Source of the DNA: Poriferisphaera corsica
Lineage (GTDB): Bacteria > Planctomycetota > Phycisphaerae > Phycisphaerales > Phycisphaeraceae
Reading direction: 5' to 3'
Length of the DNA: 64,000 bases
Assembly: GCF_007747445.1 (NCBI RefSeq)
Contig: NZ_CP036425.1
Coordinates: 3,890,175 to 3,954,174 of the forward strand
Shown here: positions 9,161 to 19,454 of the stretch, in pieces
How positions within the stretch are numbered: the stretch's first letter is position 1
How the letters are laid out: every line of letters starts with the position of its first letter
Made by a program: the position numbers and the translations under genes
Notes under the pieces: model-generated
Database searches by the model: none
What the model saw: the letters and a program-made list of their open reading frames with translations, nothing else
Told to the model about the DNA's origin: nothing

Positions 9161-10210
9161 ATGAATATTGCCTTACCAGTACTCGAAACCCGGGCTACAA
9201 AACCAATATTTGCGAAGGGGCCTAGAAGCTTAACGTCATTGCAGCTATTGCGGATTTCTGTGACAGATCGTTGTAACTTTCGTTGTGTTTATTGCATGCC
9301 ACAACAAGGCTTAGAATTTCTGCCTGGACGGGATGTGCTCTCCGCTCACAACATTTTTGCGGTCTGCAAAGCTGCCAAGGAAGTAGGAATCACACATTTC
9401 AAACTCACAGGCGGTGAACCTTTACTTAGACGCGACTTATGTGAGATTATTGCTGGAATACGCAAGCTTGAACCTGTTGATATTTCACTCACAACCAATG
9501 GAGTACTGCTACCACAACAGGCATCTGCGCTGAAAAATGCGGGTTTAGATCGCGTTACGATATCTTTAGATACTCTCGATCATACCCGTTTCGATGCCAT
9601 CGCGGGCAAGACAGGTCGTTTTCAACTCGAAGACGTATTAAATGGAATTCAAGCAGCCAATGATGTTGGATTTAAGCAAATAAAACTAAATACGGTCGTG
9701 ATGAAGGGTATCAACGATGACGAAGTCATCTCTTTTGCGAAATTAACCACACATAATGCATGGACCATCCGCTTTATTGAATACATGCCGCTTGGGAATT
9801 CTCAATTATTAGATAGAAATTCAAATAACCCGCTAGCATTAGTCACAGAGAATGAAGTCATAAAACAGAGGATAGAGCACCATTTCGGTGAATTAATAAA
9901 AATATCTAGATCAGATGAATATGGCGTCGGCCCGGCTAATGTATTTCAAATCCCTGGGCACATCGGCCGAATTGGTTTTATTTCGGCAATGAGTCGTCCA
10001 TTCTGCGAAAACTGTAACCGTCTAAGATTAACCGCTAACGGAGACCTTAGAGCATGTCTTTTTGATGGCGGCGAAATCAACATTCTTCGCTATTGTCTTG
10101 AGGTCAATTCCCACAAAAAACTAGTCCATGCAATTCAACAAAGTCTTGATCTCAAACCCGAAGTACATAAGGATGTCGGCAACCGAGCAATGAGCCAAAT
10201 GGGAGGCTGA
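9161..10210 (+). CDS. moaA: GTP 3',8-cyclase MoaA (molybdopterin synthesis)
   Basis: A radical-SAM enzyme that converts GTP to 3',8-cH2GTP, the first step of molybdenum-cofactor synthesis. The N-terminal cluster is C38-x3-C42-x2-C45, the SAM-binding motif is TGGEPLLR, and the C-terminal substrate cluster is C282-x2-C285-x13-C299. The protein ends in Gly-Gly, the conserved MoaA tail that enters the active site. Length 349 is slightly above the usual ~330 because of an N-terminal extension. No other moa/moe gene is in the window. Confidence 0.95.
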   Translation: MNIALPVLETRATKPIFAKGPRSLTSLQLLRISVTDRCNFRCVYCMPQQGLEFLPGRDVLSAHNIFAVCKAAKEVGITHFKLTGGEPLLRRDLCEIIAGIRKLEPVDISLTTNGVLLPQQASALKNAGLDRVTISLDTLDHTRFDAIAGKTGRFQLEDVLNGIQAANDVGFKQIKLNTVVMKGINDDEVISFAKLTTHNAWTIRFIEYMPLGNSQLLDRNSNNPLALVTENEVIKQRIEHHFGELIKISRSDEYGVGPANVFQIPGHIGRIGFISAMSRPFCENCNRLRLTANGDLRACLFDGGEINILRYCLEVNSHKKLVHAIQQSLDLKPEVHKDVGNRAMSQMGG

Positions 10211-10320
10211 ATATCACTTGAATCTGGAGTTTTCTGCCAAAAATATGTCGAAGCCATGACGTGAACCGATAGTATATTTGAACAAATTCGTGATTTACAG
10301 ACATCAACAAGGACATCCTG

Positions 10321-11211
10321 ATGAATCATGTCAATCAATCAATCGAAGATCTCAATGAGTATTTCAGCATTGATGATGTCTTGCGTTTCGAAATTGGAGA
10401 AGGTGGGCTAACCCGTGCGGTCATCACACACAATCTTTGTAAAGGCGAGTTGTATTTGCATGGCGCACATATTTCCCGATTTCAGCCAAGTGGTTTCGCG
10501 GATATACTCTTTTTAAGCTCTAACTCACAATATGAAGCCGATCAACCGATCCGCGGTGGTGTCCCAATCGTGTTCCCTTGGTTTGGGCCAAACAAGCACG
10601 ATAACAATTTACCAATGCATGGCTATGCTAGAACAATGGAATGGCAAATGGCTCGCGCGGATTACCATTCAAGTAAACTTGTTCTCGAACTCAAAGCATA
10701 CATTGCCCCATTCGAATTACAGTACTTCGTAGCATTCAGTGAACACCTCACAATGACACTTCGTGTCAATAATCCAACGGACGAAGTTCATCAATTCGAA
10801 GAAGCATTACACACCTATTTTTCTGTTGGTGACATCACAAAAGTAACTATTCGAGGATTAGAGTATGATTCGTTTATAAATAAAATTGATCATTTCCGTA
10901 TACACGAAGGTGAAAGCAATCCTATCACAATCACGGGTGAAACTGATCGTGTGTATATTGATACTGCGGGCACGTCGGAGATCGTTGACCCCACTCTCCG
11001 AAGACGTATTTTCATAGATAAACATCATTCAAAATCAACCGTCGTGTGGAATCCATGGATCGATAAATCACAACGGATGACCGATTTCAAAGACGATGAA
11101 TGGAAACAGATGGTATGTATAGAATCTGCTAACGTCGATAAAAACATCGTACAACTTCAGCCGCATCGATTCCATGAAATGACCACAGTCATCAGGCCTA
11201 TTGCTTATTAA
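10321..11211 (+). CDS. D-hexose-6-phosphate mutarotase (YeaD-like)
   Basis: Probably interconverts the alpha and beta anomers of glucose 6-phosphate. The aldose-1-epimerase fold is indicated by IRGGVPIVFPWFG (77-89), PMHGYAR (98-104) and EEALHTYFSVGD; the His residues of the last two motifs are the usual catalytic pair. The 296-residue length fits the YeaD group. AAGGA lies 7 nt before ATG 10321. It sits 110 bp after moaA in the same direction, but the functions are unrelated. Confidence 0.88.
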   Translation: MNHVNQSIEDLNEYFSIDDVLRFEIGEGGLTRAVITHNLCKGELYLHGAHISRFQPSGFADILFLSSNSQYEADQPIRGGVPIVFPWFGPNKHDNNLPMHGYARTMEWQMARADYHSSKLVLELKAYIAPFELQYFVAFSEHLTMTLRVNNPTDEVHQFEEALHTYFSVGDITKVTIRGLEYDSFINKIDHFRIHEGESNPITITGETDRVYIDTAGTSEIVDPTLRRRIFIDKHHSKSTVVWNPWIDKSQRMTDFKDDEWKQMVCIESANVDKNIVQLQPHRFHEMTTVIRPIAY

Positions 11212-11222
11212 TTACAACATAA

Positions 11223-11248
11223 AAGCCCTGTCTTTTATGACAGGGCTT
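11223..11248. terminator. Bidirectional terminator
   Basis: A 10-bp perfect stem (AAGCCCTGTC with GACAGGGCTT) and a 6-nt loop between convergent genes. The leftward transcript gains UUUU after the stem, so it best serves the 716-residue gene and possibly both. Confidence 0.75.
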
Positions 11249-11306
11249 GCACAACACTCAACTTTCCACCAACTGGGTTGGGTCTAACCCAGATCTTCGT
11301 CAAATA

Positions 11307-13457
11307 TTATTTACGCTGAATTGTTTTCTGTGATTTAATTTTGCCGCCCTTATCTTTAGGTGCAACAACTTCTTTTTCCGCGATCGAAGGTGGAGCCGGG
11401 AAAATTGCGGCAAAATCTAAACCGCGAGCCTCACACTGCTGCGAAAGAGCTTTTCTAAAGTTCGGATAAGAAATCTCACGCCAAACTGTTGGTGTATTGG
11501 CATACACTTTTGCTTTCAATCTCAATTCGATTGAAGGCGCCTTCATATATTTGGCGTATGTATTACCAAAGACTTGATCAAAAGTTCCGAGTTTCTGACG
11601 AGCTTGCTCCGCTTTCGGGTCAACCAATTTATCCTTCGTATATTCGTTGAACGCGACACGAGACATCTTCATGAATTTGGAAAACACATCTAAACGGCCA
11701 TTCGCAAGGCCTTCCATCAATGCTTTACCGATCATCGCATCTATGAACTGAACGACCTGAGTTTGCATATCCATGTCTTGCTTCAACTCAGACATGACAA
11801 AGTCTTCAAGCGGCATGTTATAACGTCCCATACGGACGTTGTGTCCTTTGTCTCCGTACAGATTTCTAGATTTCGCATAGTACTCAGCAGCCTGTTTTTC
11901 AGCGCCATACAAGTACGAGTAGACGATCGCTTTAATCAAGAAATTCTCATGCCCATTTTCAAACTCGTTAATCGTACCCTTTTTAAGGGTGAAGTCAGCG
12001 CCGCGAATTCGTTTGAGCGAATTCACCATGGCTAGTTCATATTTAGGAATAAAACGTGGATCTGGTAAGAGATCGATACGAGTTAATCCTGGATCATATG
12101 AAACCTTGCCAAGATACATTAATTCCTGCAACCCATGAATCACATTACGGTCAGTGTTCAGCAAATCAATACGAGTCGTATCTTGCAGCTCACCTGAAAC
12201 ACGAACACCAAGGAAAGCCCAATACACACCATGAGATGCTGGATGCCGCCAATCCAATGGGCCATACATCTCCATTAACTCATACATAACCCCCGGATCC
12301 ATATGGTAATTTTCCCAAAGCACTTTCGCCCGCATATATGCAAGGATAGCGTTCACGCCCATCTGAGTACTGGGGCTCTCGTCAGTCAACAACTGAACAA
12401 CCATGGCGAGTTGCGTTTCATTCTTATCTACGAGCATTTCAACAAGACGTGTTGGTTCGTTGTAACGAAGTGCGACAATCATTTGTCCAAAACGTCGAAG
12501 CGTCTCTTCGTTCAGAGCCATCCCATTCTCAGCGAGGCTATTCACTACACTTTGAGCTTCCGGTGTATCGCCGTATAGCACATCCAATTTATTTAAATTA
12601 TTTCGCTTGCTTTGTTCATCGATCAATTGCTCAAGCAAACTTAGTTTTTCAATCAAATCGGGTCTTGATCGTCCATATACATTACGATAATCGTCCAATT
12701 GATCTGCAACTCGTACAGATGTTAAATCACGAACCTTTGTTAAGCCATCCTTAAACTCTGGGACTGATTCTATAAGATGATCAAGTTCATTTCGTGCCTC
12801 ACGTGTTAAACGCGGCAAGACAAAATAACGATCAATTGCTTTTGCAATTGGCGCAAACTGATCAAGTACCTGTTGCGTTGTCGCGCCATCAGTTGGTGCT
12901 CCAAGAAACTCTTGCCATTCCTCAGCAAGTTTACGCTTGTAAAACCAATGCATATCATCAGCAGTCTTACCCATCTTGTGGAAGAAGATCCATGCAAGCT
13001 CCCGGTATAGACGGATTGATTGACGGTTTTTCGGTATCCCCTCATCACGAAGCAGCCGGATCCCCTTTGAAACCCAGTCGTATCGCTCAGTCGGTGTATT
13101 AGTTTTTACAGAAACATTATATGCCAGGTTCCAAGCTTGGAAGGCCCAAACTTGAGGAAAGCGAGGCTGCAGTGTTGTTATCCATTGCGCCAATGTATTC
13201 GCTTCATTAAATTTGCCTTGCTGCTTGAGTCGTTCAATACGGTACCACAATGCATCCACAGCTAAGCCGCGAAATGATCCGAGCAAAGCTGATGCCAATG
13301 CGTACTTTGGCGGCAGGTTATCCCCCTGCTGCAAGTCGAAGCTTAACTCTAAATCACGGCGTTGCTTGTTAATCGTTGGAACAAGCATCGTCGCGCCTAC
13401 TAGAGCGCTGACTGCAAAAAGTACAGCTATGATTTGAACAAACCGATCTCTATCCAT
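11307..13457 (-). CDS. Membrane-anchored protein of unknown function, 716 aa, ends the SPFH/ABC cluster
   Basis: I do not recognise this family. One N-terminal membrane helix (about residues 5-25) is followed by a long, mostly helical extracytoplasmic region. Residues about 50-140 read like TPR/SEL helices (EANTLAQWITTLQPRFPQVWAFQAWNLAYN). The C-terminus is Lys-rich. I chose ATG 13457 because AGGA lies ~7 nt upstream; an in-frame TTG at 13478 is less likely. It is last in a leftward six-gene run behind the ABC permease, so a role with the exporter or the SPFH complex is an inference from position. Confidence 0.75.
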   Translation of the reverse strand: MDRDRFVQIIAVLFAVSALVGATMLVPTINKQRRDLELSFDLQQGDNLPPKYALASALLGSFRGLAVDALWYRIERLKQQGKFNEANTLAQWITTLQPRFPQVWAFQAWNLAYNVSVKTNTPTERYDWVSKGIRLLRDEGIPKNRQSIRLYRELAWIFFHKMGKTADDMHWFYKRKLAEEWQEFLGAPTDGATTQQVLDQFAPIAKAIDRYFVLPRLTREARNELDHLIESVPEFKDGLTKVRDLTSVRVADQLDDYRNVYGRSRPDLIEKLSLLEQLIDEQSKRNNLNKLDVLYGDTPEAQSVVNSLAENGMALNEETLRRFGQMIVALRYNEPTRLVEMLVDKNETQLAMVVQLLTDESPSTQMGVNAILAYMRAKVLWENYHMDPGVMYELMEMYGPLDWRHPASHGVYWAFLGVRVSGELQDTTRIDLLNTDRNVIHGLQELMYLGKVSYDPGLTRIDLLPDPRFIPKYELAMVNSLKRIRGADFTLKKGTINEFENGHENFLIKAIVYSYLYGAEKQAAEYYAKSRNLYGDKGHNVRMGRYNMPLEDFVMSELKQDMDMQTQVVQFIDAMIGKALMEGLANGRLDVFSKFMKMSRVAFNEYTKDKLVDPKAEQARQKLGTFDQVFGNTYAKYMKAPSIELRLKAKVYANTPTVWREISYPNFRKALSQQCEARGLDFAAIFPAPPSIAEKEVVAPKDKGGKIKSQKTIQRK

Positions 13458-13594
13458 GTTTATATCCTGCAGCAGCAATATTCAAGCCACTCTTCTCTTG
13501 GCAAAATCACGTATCAAACATAATTCAATGCCAGCGTTTGAAACCCGATCTTGATCGCTAAACCCTGATCGAGAATTATCTCAATAGTAATTAT

Positions 13595-15478
13595 CTACAC
13601 AGTGACACGAGCTAACTCGCGTGATCTGAATATGAGGTATGCGATTACACCGATCACAAACGTCCAGATCATACCAAGCCACATGAATGCACTGGCTAGC
13701 TCTCGAGTCGTGACGACTCGACCATCCGTCAACTGTTCTGTAGGGCTGTAATAACCAAAACGTGGAACAAACGTCATGAATACCTCGCCGATCATTCGAA
13801 TTAAAACACGCACACCATCCATCGGCTTATCAGAAGAGAATTTGCTCGCAAGAATATCTTTTAAGCTGAAAACCCATGCCCCCCAACTCAGATCCCCTCT
13901 GGGATACTTTGCGTAGCTATCTAATGATTCGAATAAAAATTCGCTACCTGAAGCTGCGAAGTATATAAGAAGTGCAGCCAAGCAAGCTGTTGGAAAGCCC
14001 AAGAAGGAGCCCATCGTTAGCCCAAGCATCGCAAGGAATACAAGCTTCAGCCAAATCATGGCCATGGACTTGAACAGATTAACTTCGAACGAACCTACTC
14101 GGTAATAAACTTCGAGCCCATTCCCCTTTTTAAAACTAATTGTCGGCTGTTCGCCGCTACGCAAAACTGGGTTACGAATTGTAACAACCAATTGTCCAAG
14201 ATCATCGATCATTGAGGAATCAACTTCTAGGACATGGAAAAAATCTTCCGCTAATCGCACACCATTTGATTGATTCGATGCAATATTTGGGAAAACATAA
14301 CGCAAGCCGCCAACCTTAACCAGCAATGTCACCATCCGATCATCAGTCGATCCAAGAGCATCTGGATTCAAACGTAATTGGAGTGGTTGACCGTATTTTT
14401 TACCATATTCTTTAGCCGTCATTAAGCCCGTAAAAACATATGTGCGTTCTTGGCGAGCTTTTAATGAGAACCATTGTTCAACAATCTCTTTGCGAATTCT
14501 ACTACGCACTTCGTCCGTGACATTCATGATGGGTGACCCAGGCGCACCATAAACATCTGGATCTTGCTCTCGCAATTTCGTCAAGCGATTTTCATACTCA
14601 ACTTGAAGCTCATTATCATCTAACGGCTTAGGTGTCATGATCTGACGCGCAACAAGAATTTGTTCATCAACAGCTGCTCGATCCAAGGGATCTAATGCCT
14701 GTTGCTTCGCAAGAAATGTTGTAAATGAATAAGTTGCAACACCACACACAATAACAAGCACTGCATTCAGCATCACAATCCCAAGCCACTTGCCAAGCAG
14801 GTACTGAACACGGCCAATAGGCTTGGTCAGTGTTAGATAAATCTGCTTATACTGCAATTCACTAGTGATCGTCTGAACCGCTAAGAACAATGTCATTAAC
14901 GATAATGAAACTGAAGTCACATACATTGATGCGGTAAGGAATGTTTGAATCCGATATTTAAGAAAATCTTTTGGATCGATTACAAAAGGAAGAATCGGCA
15001 CAAGCAAAACCAGCACAATGATGAACACTAATGGCACCCGCATACGGATGGCTTCATCAACCAATGTTCGCGCAACACCGATAATTGGATGTCCACCAGA
15101 CAACAGACCCTTTACAATCTGAATGCCCAGATACATCGAAACACCCATGGCATAAATGCCAAGAATAATCGAGACCATGCTTGGCAAATCTAGTACGTAG
15201 AAAATACCCGCACTACCTGCTCCTAAAGTCGCCAACGCAATCACGGTTACACGCTTGACCCAACCCACATGTCGCCACATATATAGACCACGTACTTGCC
15301 AATATGCGACAAATAATCCTCCAAGCACGGACACTAGCACCGCCCCTGCTTGAATCTGTTGCGCAACGAAAAGCATCGTAACGCCAACCGTCATCGCAAT
15401 CGATACAATATAAACGATCAACCATGACACCCAATTTGAGTCCTGGCTATTATTCTTGTTTGTGATCGTATCAGCCAA
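13595..15478 (-). CDS. ABC-2 type transporter permease, 627 aa
   Basis: Membrane subunit of an ABC exporter. Several hydrophobic segments sit at the N-terminus (about 18-110, 150-235) and C-terminus (about 470-620). Between them lies a ~230-residue soluble, likely external, domain. The LTLTKPIGRVQYLLGKWLGI segment matches the ABC-2 coupling region. TTG 15478 appears to be the start, with GAG 8 nt upstream and no early Met. It lies 68 nt after the ATPase gene, which is its obvious partner. Substrate unknown. Confidence 0.85.
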   Translation of the reverse strand: MADTITNKNNSQDSNWVSWLIVYIVSIAMTVGVTMLFVAQQIQAGAVLVSVLGGLFVAYWQVRGLYMWRHVGWVKRVTVIALATLGAGSAGIFYVLDLPSMVSIILGIYAMGVSMYLGIQIVKGLLSGGHPIIGVARTLVDEAIRMRVPLVFIIVLVLLVPILPFVIDPKDFLKYRIQTFLTASMYVTSVSLSLMTLFLAVQTITSELQYKQIYLTLTKPIGRVQYLLGKWLGIVMLNAVLVIVCGVATYSFTTFLAKQQALDPLDRAAVDEQILVARQIMTPKPLDDNELQVEYENRLTKLREQDPDVYGAPGSPIMNVTDEVRSRIRKEIVEQWFSLKARQERTYVFTGLMTAKEYGKKYGQPLQLRLNPDALGSTDDRMVTLLVKVGGLRYVFPNIASNQSNGVRLAEDFFHVLEVDSSMIDDLGQLVVTIRNPVLRSGEQPTISFKKGNGLEVYYRVGSFEVNLFKSMAMIWLKLVFLAMLGLTMGSFLGFPTACLAALLIYFAASGSEFLFESLDSYAKYPRGDLSWGAWVFSLKDILASKFSSDKPMDGVRVLIRMIGEVFMTFVPRFGYYSPTEQLTDGRVVTTRELASAFMWLGMIWTFVIGVIAYLIFRSRELARVTV

Positions 15479-15546
15479 TTTGATTACTCGCTGTTATCTA
15501 TAATCAGTGCTTCTAAGCACGAAATTCCATTTTATAACCGCAACGA

Positions 15547-16752
15547 TTAAAGAAGGTCATCAATCACAGACTGATCGCCTGCAGATTTCTTGCGCTTCTT
15601 CTCTGCATCAGATACGTCAGGCTTCTTCGCTTCGGCCTGTTCAACCTTAGGCTGATCCATCAAGGATGCAATAGCCTCATCGCTCTCAGTATTCGCGGGC
15701 TGCTCGACAGGTACTTCTTTTTCAACGACAGGCTCTGGCTGACTGTTACTTACGAGTTCTTCAAGGATAGACTCACTACTCGCTTCCCCAGCAACCGCTT
15801 CTGATGTGAGGAACGAAGCGATCTCACCACCCGATGATGCACCGTGTGTTGCGAGGCCTTCTTTTTGAGCTTTGTGAACAATATCAAGGAACAGATCTTC
15901 AAGCCGCTGCGTTGGATGCTCGACCGCATCAATACACTTATTGTGCTTCGCAAGCACTTGCTCAATTTCTTCAATAATCGATGGATCAAGATGATCGACC
16001 TTCAGAGTTGTCGTTTCTTCTTTCACAAGCAACTCTTCGACTGTACCGATCTGTCTAATCTTGCCCCCATACATCACCGCAACGCGATCACATACATCTT
16101 GGACATCAGATAGCTGGTGTGAACAGAGCAAAATGGTTTTGCCCTTGTCAGACAGCTGCAAAATCAAATCCTTGATCTGCTTCGCGCCAATCGGGTCCAT
16201 ACCCGTTGTGGGCTCATCCAAAATCAAGAGTTGAGGATCGTTAATCAGCGCTTGCGCCAAACCAATACGACGCTGCATCCCCTTGGAATACTCGCCAATC
16301 GGCCTATGTGCGACACGATCCAAACCAACCATCTCAAGCAACATATCGATACGTTGTTTACGTTGACGCCTGTTTTGATGAAACAGCTTTCCGTAGTAAT
16401 CAAGCGTTTCACGTGCATTCAAAAAGCGATACAGATACGATTCTTCAGGAAGATATCCGATCATCTTTTTTGTATTCACGTCACGCGGCATCTGTCCGAA
16501 AACCGCAATATGACCAGCCGTCGAATGCAAAAGACCAAGAATCATCTTGATCGTCGTTGACTTACCTGAGCCGTTCGGGCCAAGCAAACCAAAAACCTCA
16601 CCGCGTTTAATATCGAAGTCGATTGAATCAACCGCCTTCACGCGATTACGTAACCAAAAGTCCTTGAAAATCTTGGACAATTTTACGCATTTCACAACTG
16701 AATCTGAGGTCATCGATTCCGCCGCGGCCGTTTGTGTCATTGTCTGCGTCAT
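15547..16752 (-). CDS. ABC transporter ATP-binding protein with acidic C-terminal tail
   Basis: Energises the adjacent permease. Walker A GPNGSGKST (58-66), signature YSKGMQRR (155-162), Walker B LLILDE (175-180) and the switch His in LLCSHQ (211-213) are intact. It belongs to the CcmA/NatA-like group that pairs with ABC-2 permeases. Residues about 300-401 form an unusual low-complexity tail rich in Glu, Ser, Ala and Pro and ending with a Lys-rich patch, absent from typical members and possibly a docking region. It is preceded by the SPFH genes and followed by the permease, all leftward. Confidence 0.92.
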   Translation of the reverse strand: MTQTMTQTAAAESMTSDSVVKCVKLSKIFKDFWLRNRVKAVDSIDFDIKRGEVFGLLGPNGSGKSTTIKMILGLLHSTAGHIAVFGQMPRDVNTKKMIGYLPEESYLYRFLNARETLDYYGKLFHQNRRQRKQRIDMLLEMVGLDRVAHRPIGEYSKGMQRRIGLAQALINDPQLLILDEPTTGMDPIGAKQIKDLILQLSDKGKTILLCSHQLSDVQDVCDRVAVMYGGKIRQIGTVEELLVKEETTTLKVDHLDPSIIEEIEQVLAKHNKCIDAVEHPTQRLEDLFLDIVHKAQKEGLATHGASSGGEIASFLTSEAVAGEASSESILEELVSNSQPEPVVEKEVPVEQPANTESDEAIASLMDQPKVEQAEAKKPDVSDAEKKRKKSAGDQSVIDDLL

Positions 16753-16890
16753 ACGCTTCTCACGAGCTTAGCTATCAAACTTGTTACAGGCATAATGCCC
16801 AATTATCTCACCACAAATCATCCCAATCCTACACCGTTATCTGCTTGTAATTATTCAAAACAGCGAACGGCTCCCGCAGCCTTACGTTTA

Positions 16891-18294
16891 TCATCTCTCT
16901 TCTGATACACGCATCTGCTGCCGTTTCAATTGTGCCTCTTCACGACGTCGTGTCACCTCAGGGTCACGATTTGTTTCGAGATACAACTGTCCCGGGATCG
17001 CATACATCGTTTCAATATCAGGGCTCGTGAAGATTGCTTCACGGGTTTCCTGACGCAAACGGTTTGCGAAAATGACTGGATTTTCAAGATACTTTTCGTA
17101 AAGCGTCTCGAAGTTATTTGCCTCACTTTTAATCTCTTCAACCACGCGAGTCTTGTAAGACTCTGCTTGCTTGATATTCGCCGCTACTTCACCACCGATA
17201 CTCAGCAACACGCCATTCGCATTACGAACCTCAAGAGTGCGAAGCGCCAGATCAATCTTGGTTTCGAAAGCATCAACCTCCGCCTGCTTGTTTGCTGACA
17301 GTGCTAATTGATACCCAAGAACAAGTTCATACAGCGCACTATGAGCTTCGCCAGCAGTTTCACCTAAAATTCTTGCACGTTCCTGACGTGCCTGTTCAAT
17401 CTGCTTGCCGCGTTCATTCTCTGCATTGGAAACTGCTTCCCAAGCGTTGTAAACGCTATTCGGCATCTGCGGTTTGATATTGCTTATATTGACAATCTCA
17501 AGTCCGGAATTCAAATCATCTAGAATCCGCTGAGCATACATTTCTGCCGCATCATCATTTGTACGACCAACGATGTACTCATCTGCCTGAGTTTCCGCAA
17601 CTGCATGAACAATCCCTGTTGATACCGCCTGCTTCATAATCTCCGTTGCACGCGCCATCTTCGAATCACCCAAAGCACTCGTTTCGACAATACCAATAGA
17701 TTCAATAAACTTCACAAAGTCACGCACTTTATACGTAACTTCAAATCGGCCATGTACCAGATTCGCATCGCCTGTAATCAACGAACCATCGAACTCCGGC
17801 TTGAGTGGGCGTGCCAAATCTGCTGGCTTCTTACTCTCGTCACCTGCTTTGAATGCATACCAAAAATCTGAATTCATCGATACGACTTGAGGATCCGTCG
17901 GCACAGAAACATATTGGCCAAATGGGAAAGGTGCATTCAAATACCACCCTTGCTCCAAGACCTGCTTGCCTGGCTCACCAACAATCTTCCCAAAAATCAA
18001 CCGTACGGCTTTGTCCTGCGGATCTACTCGGAACAAACCTGAGCACATATACAGCACCACAAGCACAACCATCACAAACTTTAAAATCCCAAACGATACA
18101 GAAAGCGCATCCGAAAGTGATTTTTCAGCTGGATCGATTTCTCTTTCAACTTCATCATGATGATGGTGATGATGCCCGTGATCATGGCCGCAACCACAAT
18201 CACTGGAGCATTCCTTATCTTCCACAACTGCGATCACTTCTTCTTCGGACAGTTGCTCATCATTCATCTGTTTGTTTGTGTTTTCTTCGCTCAT
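16891..18294 (-). CDS. HflK-like SPFH protein with Cys/His-rich N-terminus
   Basis: A prohibitin/band-7 membrane scaffold resembling HflK, which with HflC surrounds FtsH in other bacteria. The cytosolic N-terminus carries C29, C33, C35 and then GHDHGHHHHHHDE (36-48), a likely metal-binding patch. One membrane helix is at about 66-86. The SPFH domain begins VDPQDKAVRLIFGK and a coiled coil follows (NERGKQIEQARQERARI). ATG 18294 is preferred over an in-frame TTG 9 nt upstream. It lies 80 nt after the HflC-like gene. No ftsH is nearby. Confidence 0.85.
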   Translation of the reverse strand: MSEENTNKQMNDEQLSEEEVIAVVEDKECSSDCGCGHDHGHHHHHHDEVEREIDPAEKSLSDALSVSFGILKFVMVVLVVLYMCSGLFRVDPQDKAVRLIFGKIVGEPGKQVLEQGWYLNAPFPFGQYVSVPTDPQVVSMNSDFWYAFKAGDESKKPADLARPLKPEFDGSLITGDANLVHGRFEVTYKVRDFVKFIESIGIVETSALGDSKMARATEIMKQAVSTGIVHAVAETQADEYIVGRTNDDAAEMYAQRILDDLNSGLEIVNISNIKPQMPNSVYNAWEAVSNAENERGKQIEQARQERARILGETAGEAHSALYELVLGYQLALSANKQAEVDAFETKIDLALRTLEVRNANGVLLSIGGEVAANIKQAESYKTRVVEEIKSEANNFETLYEKYLENPVIFANRLRQETREAIFTSPDIETMYAIPGQLYLETNRDPEVTRRREEAQLKRQQMRVSEER

Positions 18295-18374
18295 AATCTG
18301 CAATACTTAGCTGCCATGAGTTTCAATTTAGTTTTGACTCTAACAAGTCACATGCAATCTCGCTATGAAAACCA

Positions 18375-19358
18375 TTACTCGTTCGATGCGATTGGCTTCT
18401 GCGGCAAGATCGGCTGGTCTTTCAATTCGTTCAAACCAACATCATCTGCCGACAAAATAAACTGCGTATTATTAGGAAGCATTTCTTTCAAAGCCTGCAT
18501 CCTTCTCAGGAACTTCGCAAACTCCGTATCTTTCGCAAATTCGTTGTAGTAGCTCGCTGCCTCACGATCACCCTCATCGCGAATCGAGGAAGCGCGGCGT
18601 TTTGCAAACGCCAAGATCTGCTGCTGAATTGATTCAGCTTCTTTCTTTATTGTTTCAGCCGTTGCAGTACCCTCTGCTCGTGCGGTCTGAGCCAAACGCT
18701 CGCGTGTTGTACGCATACGCTCAAAGACCTTTGCCGTAATATCTTCTGGCAACACCAATCGGCGAATCCCAACCTTATCAACCTTAATACCATACGAAGG
18801 TTTGATACCAGCTAATTGTGCTCGAAGATCATCCGCACACTTCTCTTCAATCTTACGCAATTGAATATTGCCTTCATCCAAATTCACCAACTGATCAAAA
18901 CGATAGTTAGAGATAATGCCTTGGAAGGAAGACATCAATGCTTTCAACTGATCCGTTGCTTTGCTGATGTTATTCATGGAACGGAAGAACGCGTACGGAT
19001 CGTCAATTTCCCAAGCAAGATACATCTGAACAATCACAGCATGTCCATCGCTTGTCTTAACTTCCTGTTTAACGTCTTCAATCAGCTGGATCTTCTTTGA
19101 ATATGTCTGCACATTCGAGATCGGCCAAGGCCAGCGGAGATTAAAACCCGGCTCATAAATCACTGAGCCTGGATCTACGATATTCCCAGCTGCATCTCGA
19201 GCGATCTCACCTGTTTCAACATCACGCAGCGGCTCTTTAGCCTGATTGAACGTTGTCACAACAGCAACCTGATCGTACCGAACGGTGAAGCACACCATGT
19301 ACGTCAAAAGAATCAAGGCTACAAGAATGGCAACAATAACTGTCAGCGGATTCTTCAT
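18375..19358 (-). CDS. HflC-like SPFH membrane protein
   Basis: A 327-residue band-7 protein: membrane helix at about 5-25, SPFH domain starting near VRYDQVAVVTTFNQ, PGFNLRWPWPI as in HflC, then an Ala/Glu-rich coiled coil (RERLAQTARAEGTATAETIKKEAESI). I chose ATG 19358; an upstream in-frame GTG would put the helix 13 residues further in. It is the middle gene of three consecutive SPFH genes and most likely forms a hetero-oligomer with its neighbours. Confidence 0.85.
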   Translation of the reverse strand: MKNPLTVIVAILVALILLTYMVCFTVRYDQVAVVTTFNQAKEPLRDVETGEIARDAAGNIVDPGSVIYEPGFNLRWPWPISNVQTYSKKIQLIEDVKQEVKTSDGHAVIVQMYLAWEIDDPYAFFRSMNNISKATDQLKALMSSFQGIISNYRFDQLVNLDEGNIQLRKIEEKCADDLRAQLAGIKPSYGIKVDKVGIRRLVLPEDITAKVFERMRTTRERLAQTARAEGTATAETIKKEAESIQQQILAFAKRRASSIRDEGDREAASYYNEFAKDTEFAKFLRRMQALKEMLPNNTQFILSADDVGLNELKDQPILPQKPIASNE

Positions 19359-19454
19359 GGATTTACTCGTTCCTAAAACGAATTCCTTCTTATACACAGA
19401 CCATTAAGCCTGCTTTTTCATTCAAAAAAACAATTCACCCCACCTACCCAACTA

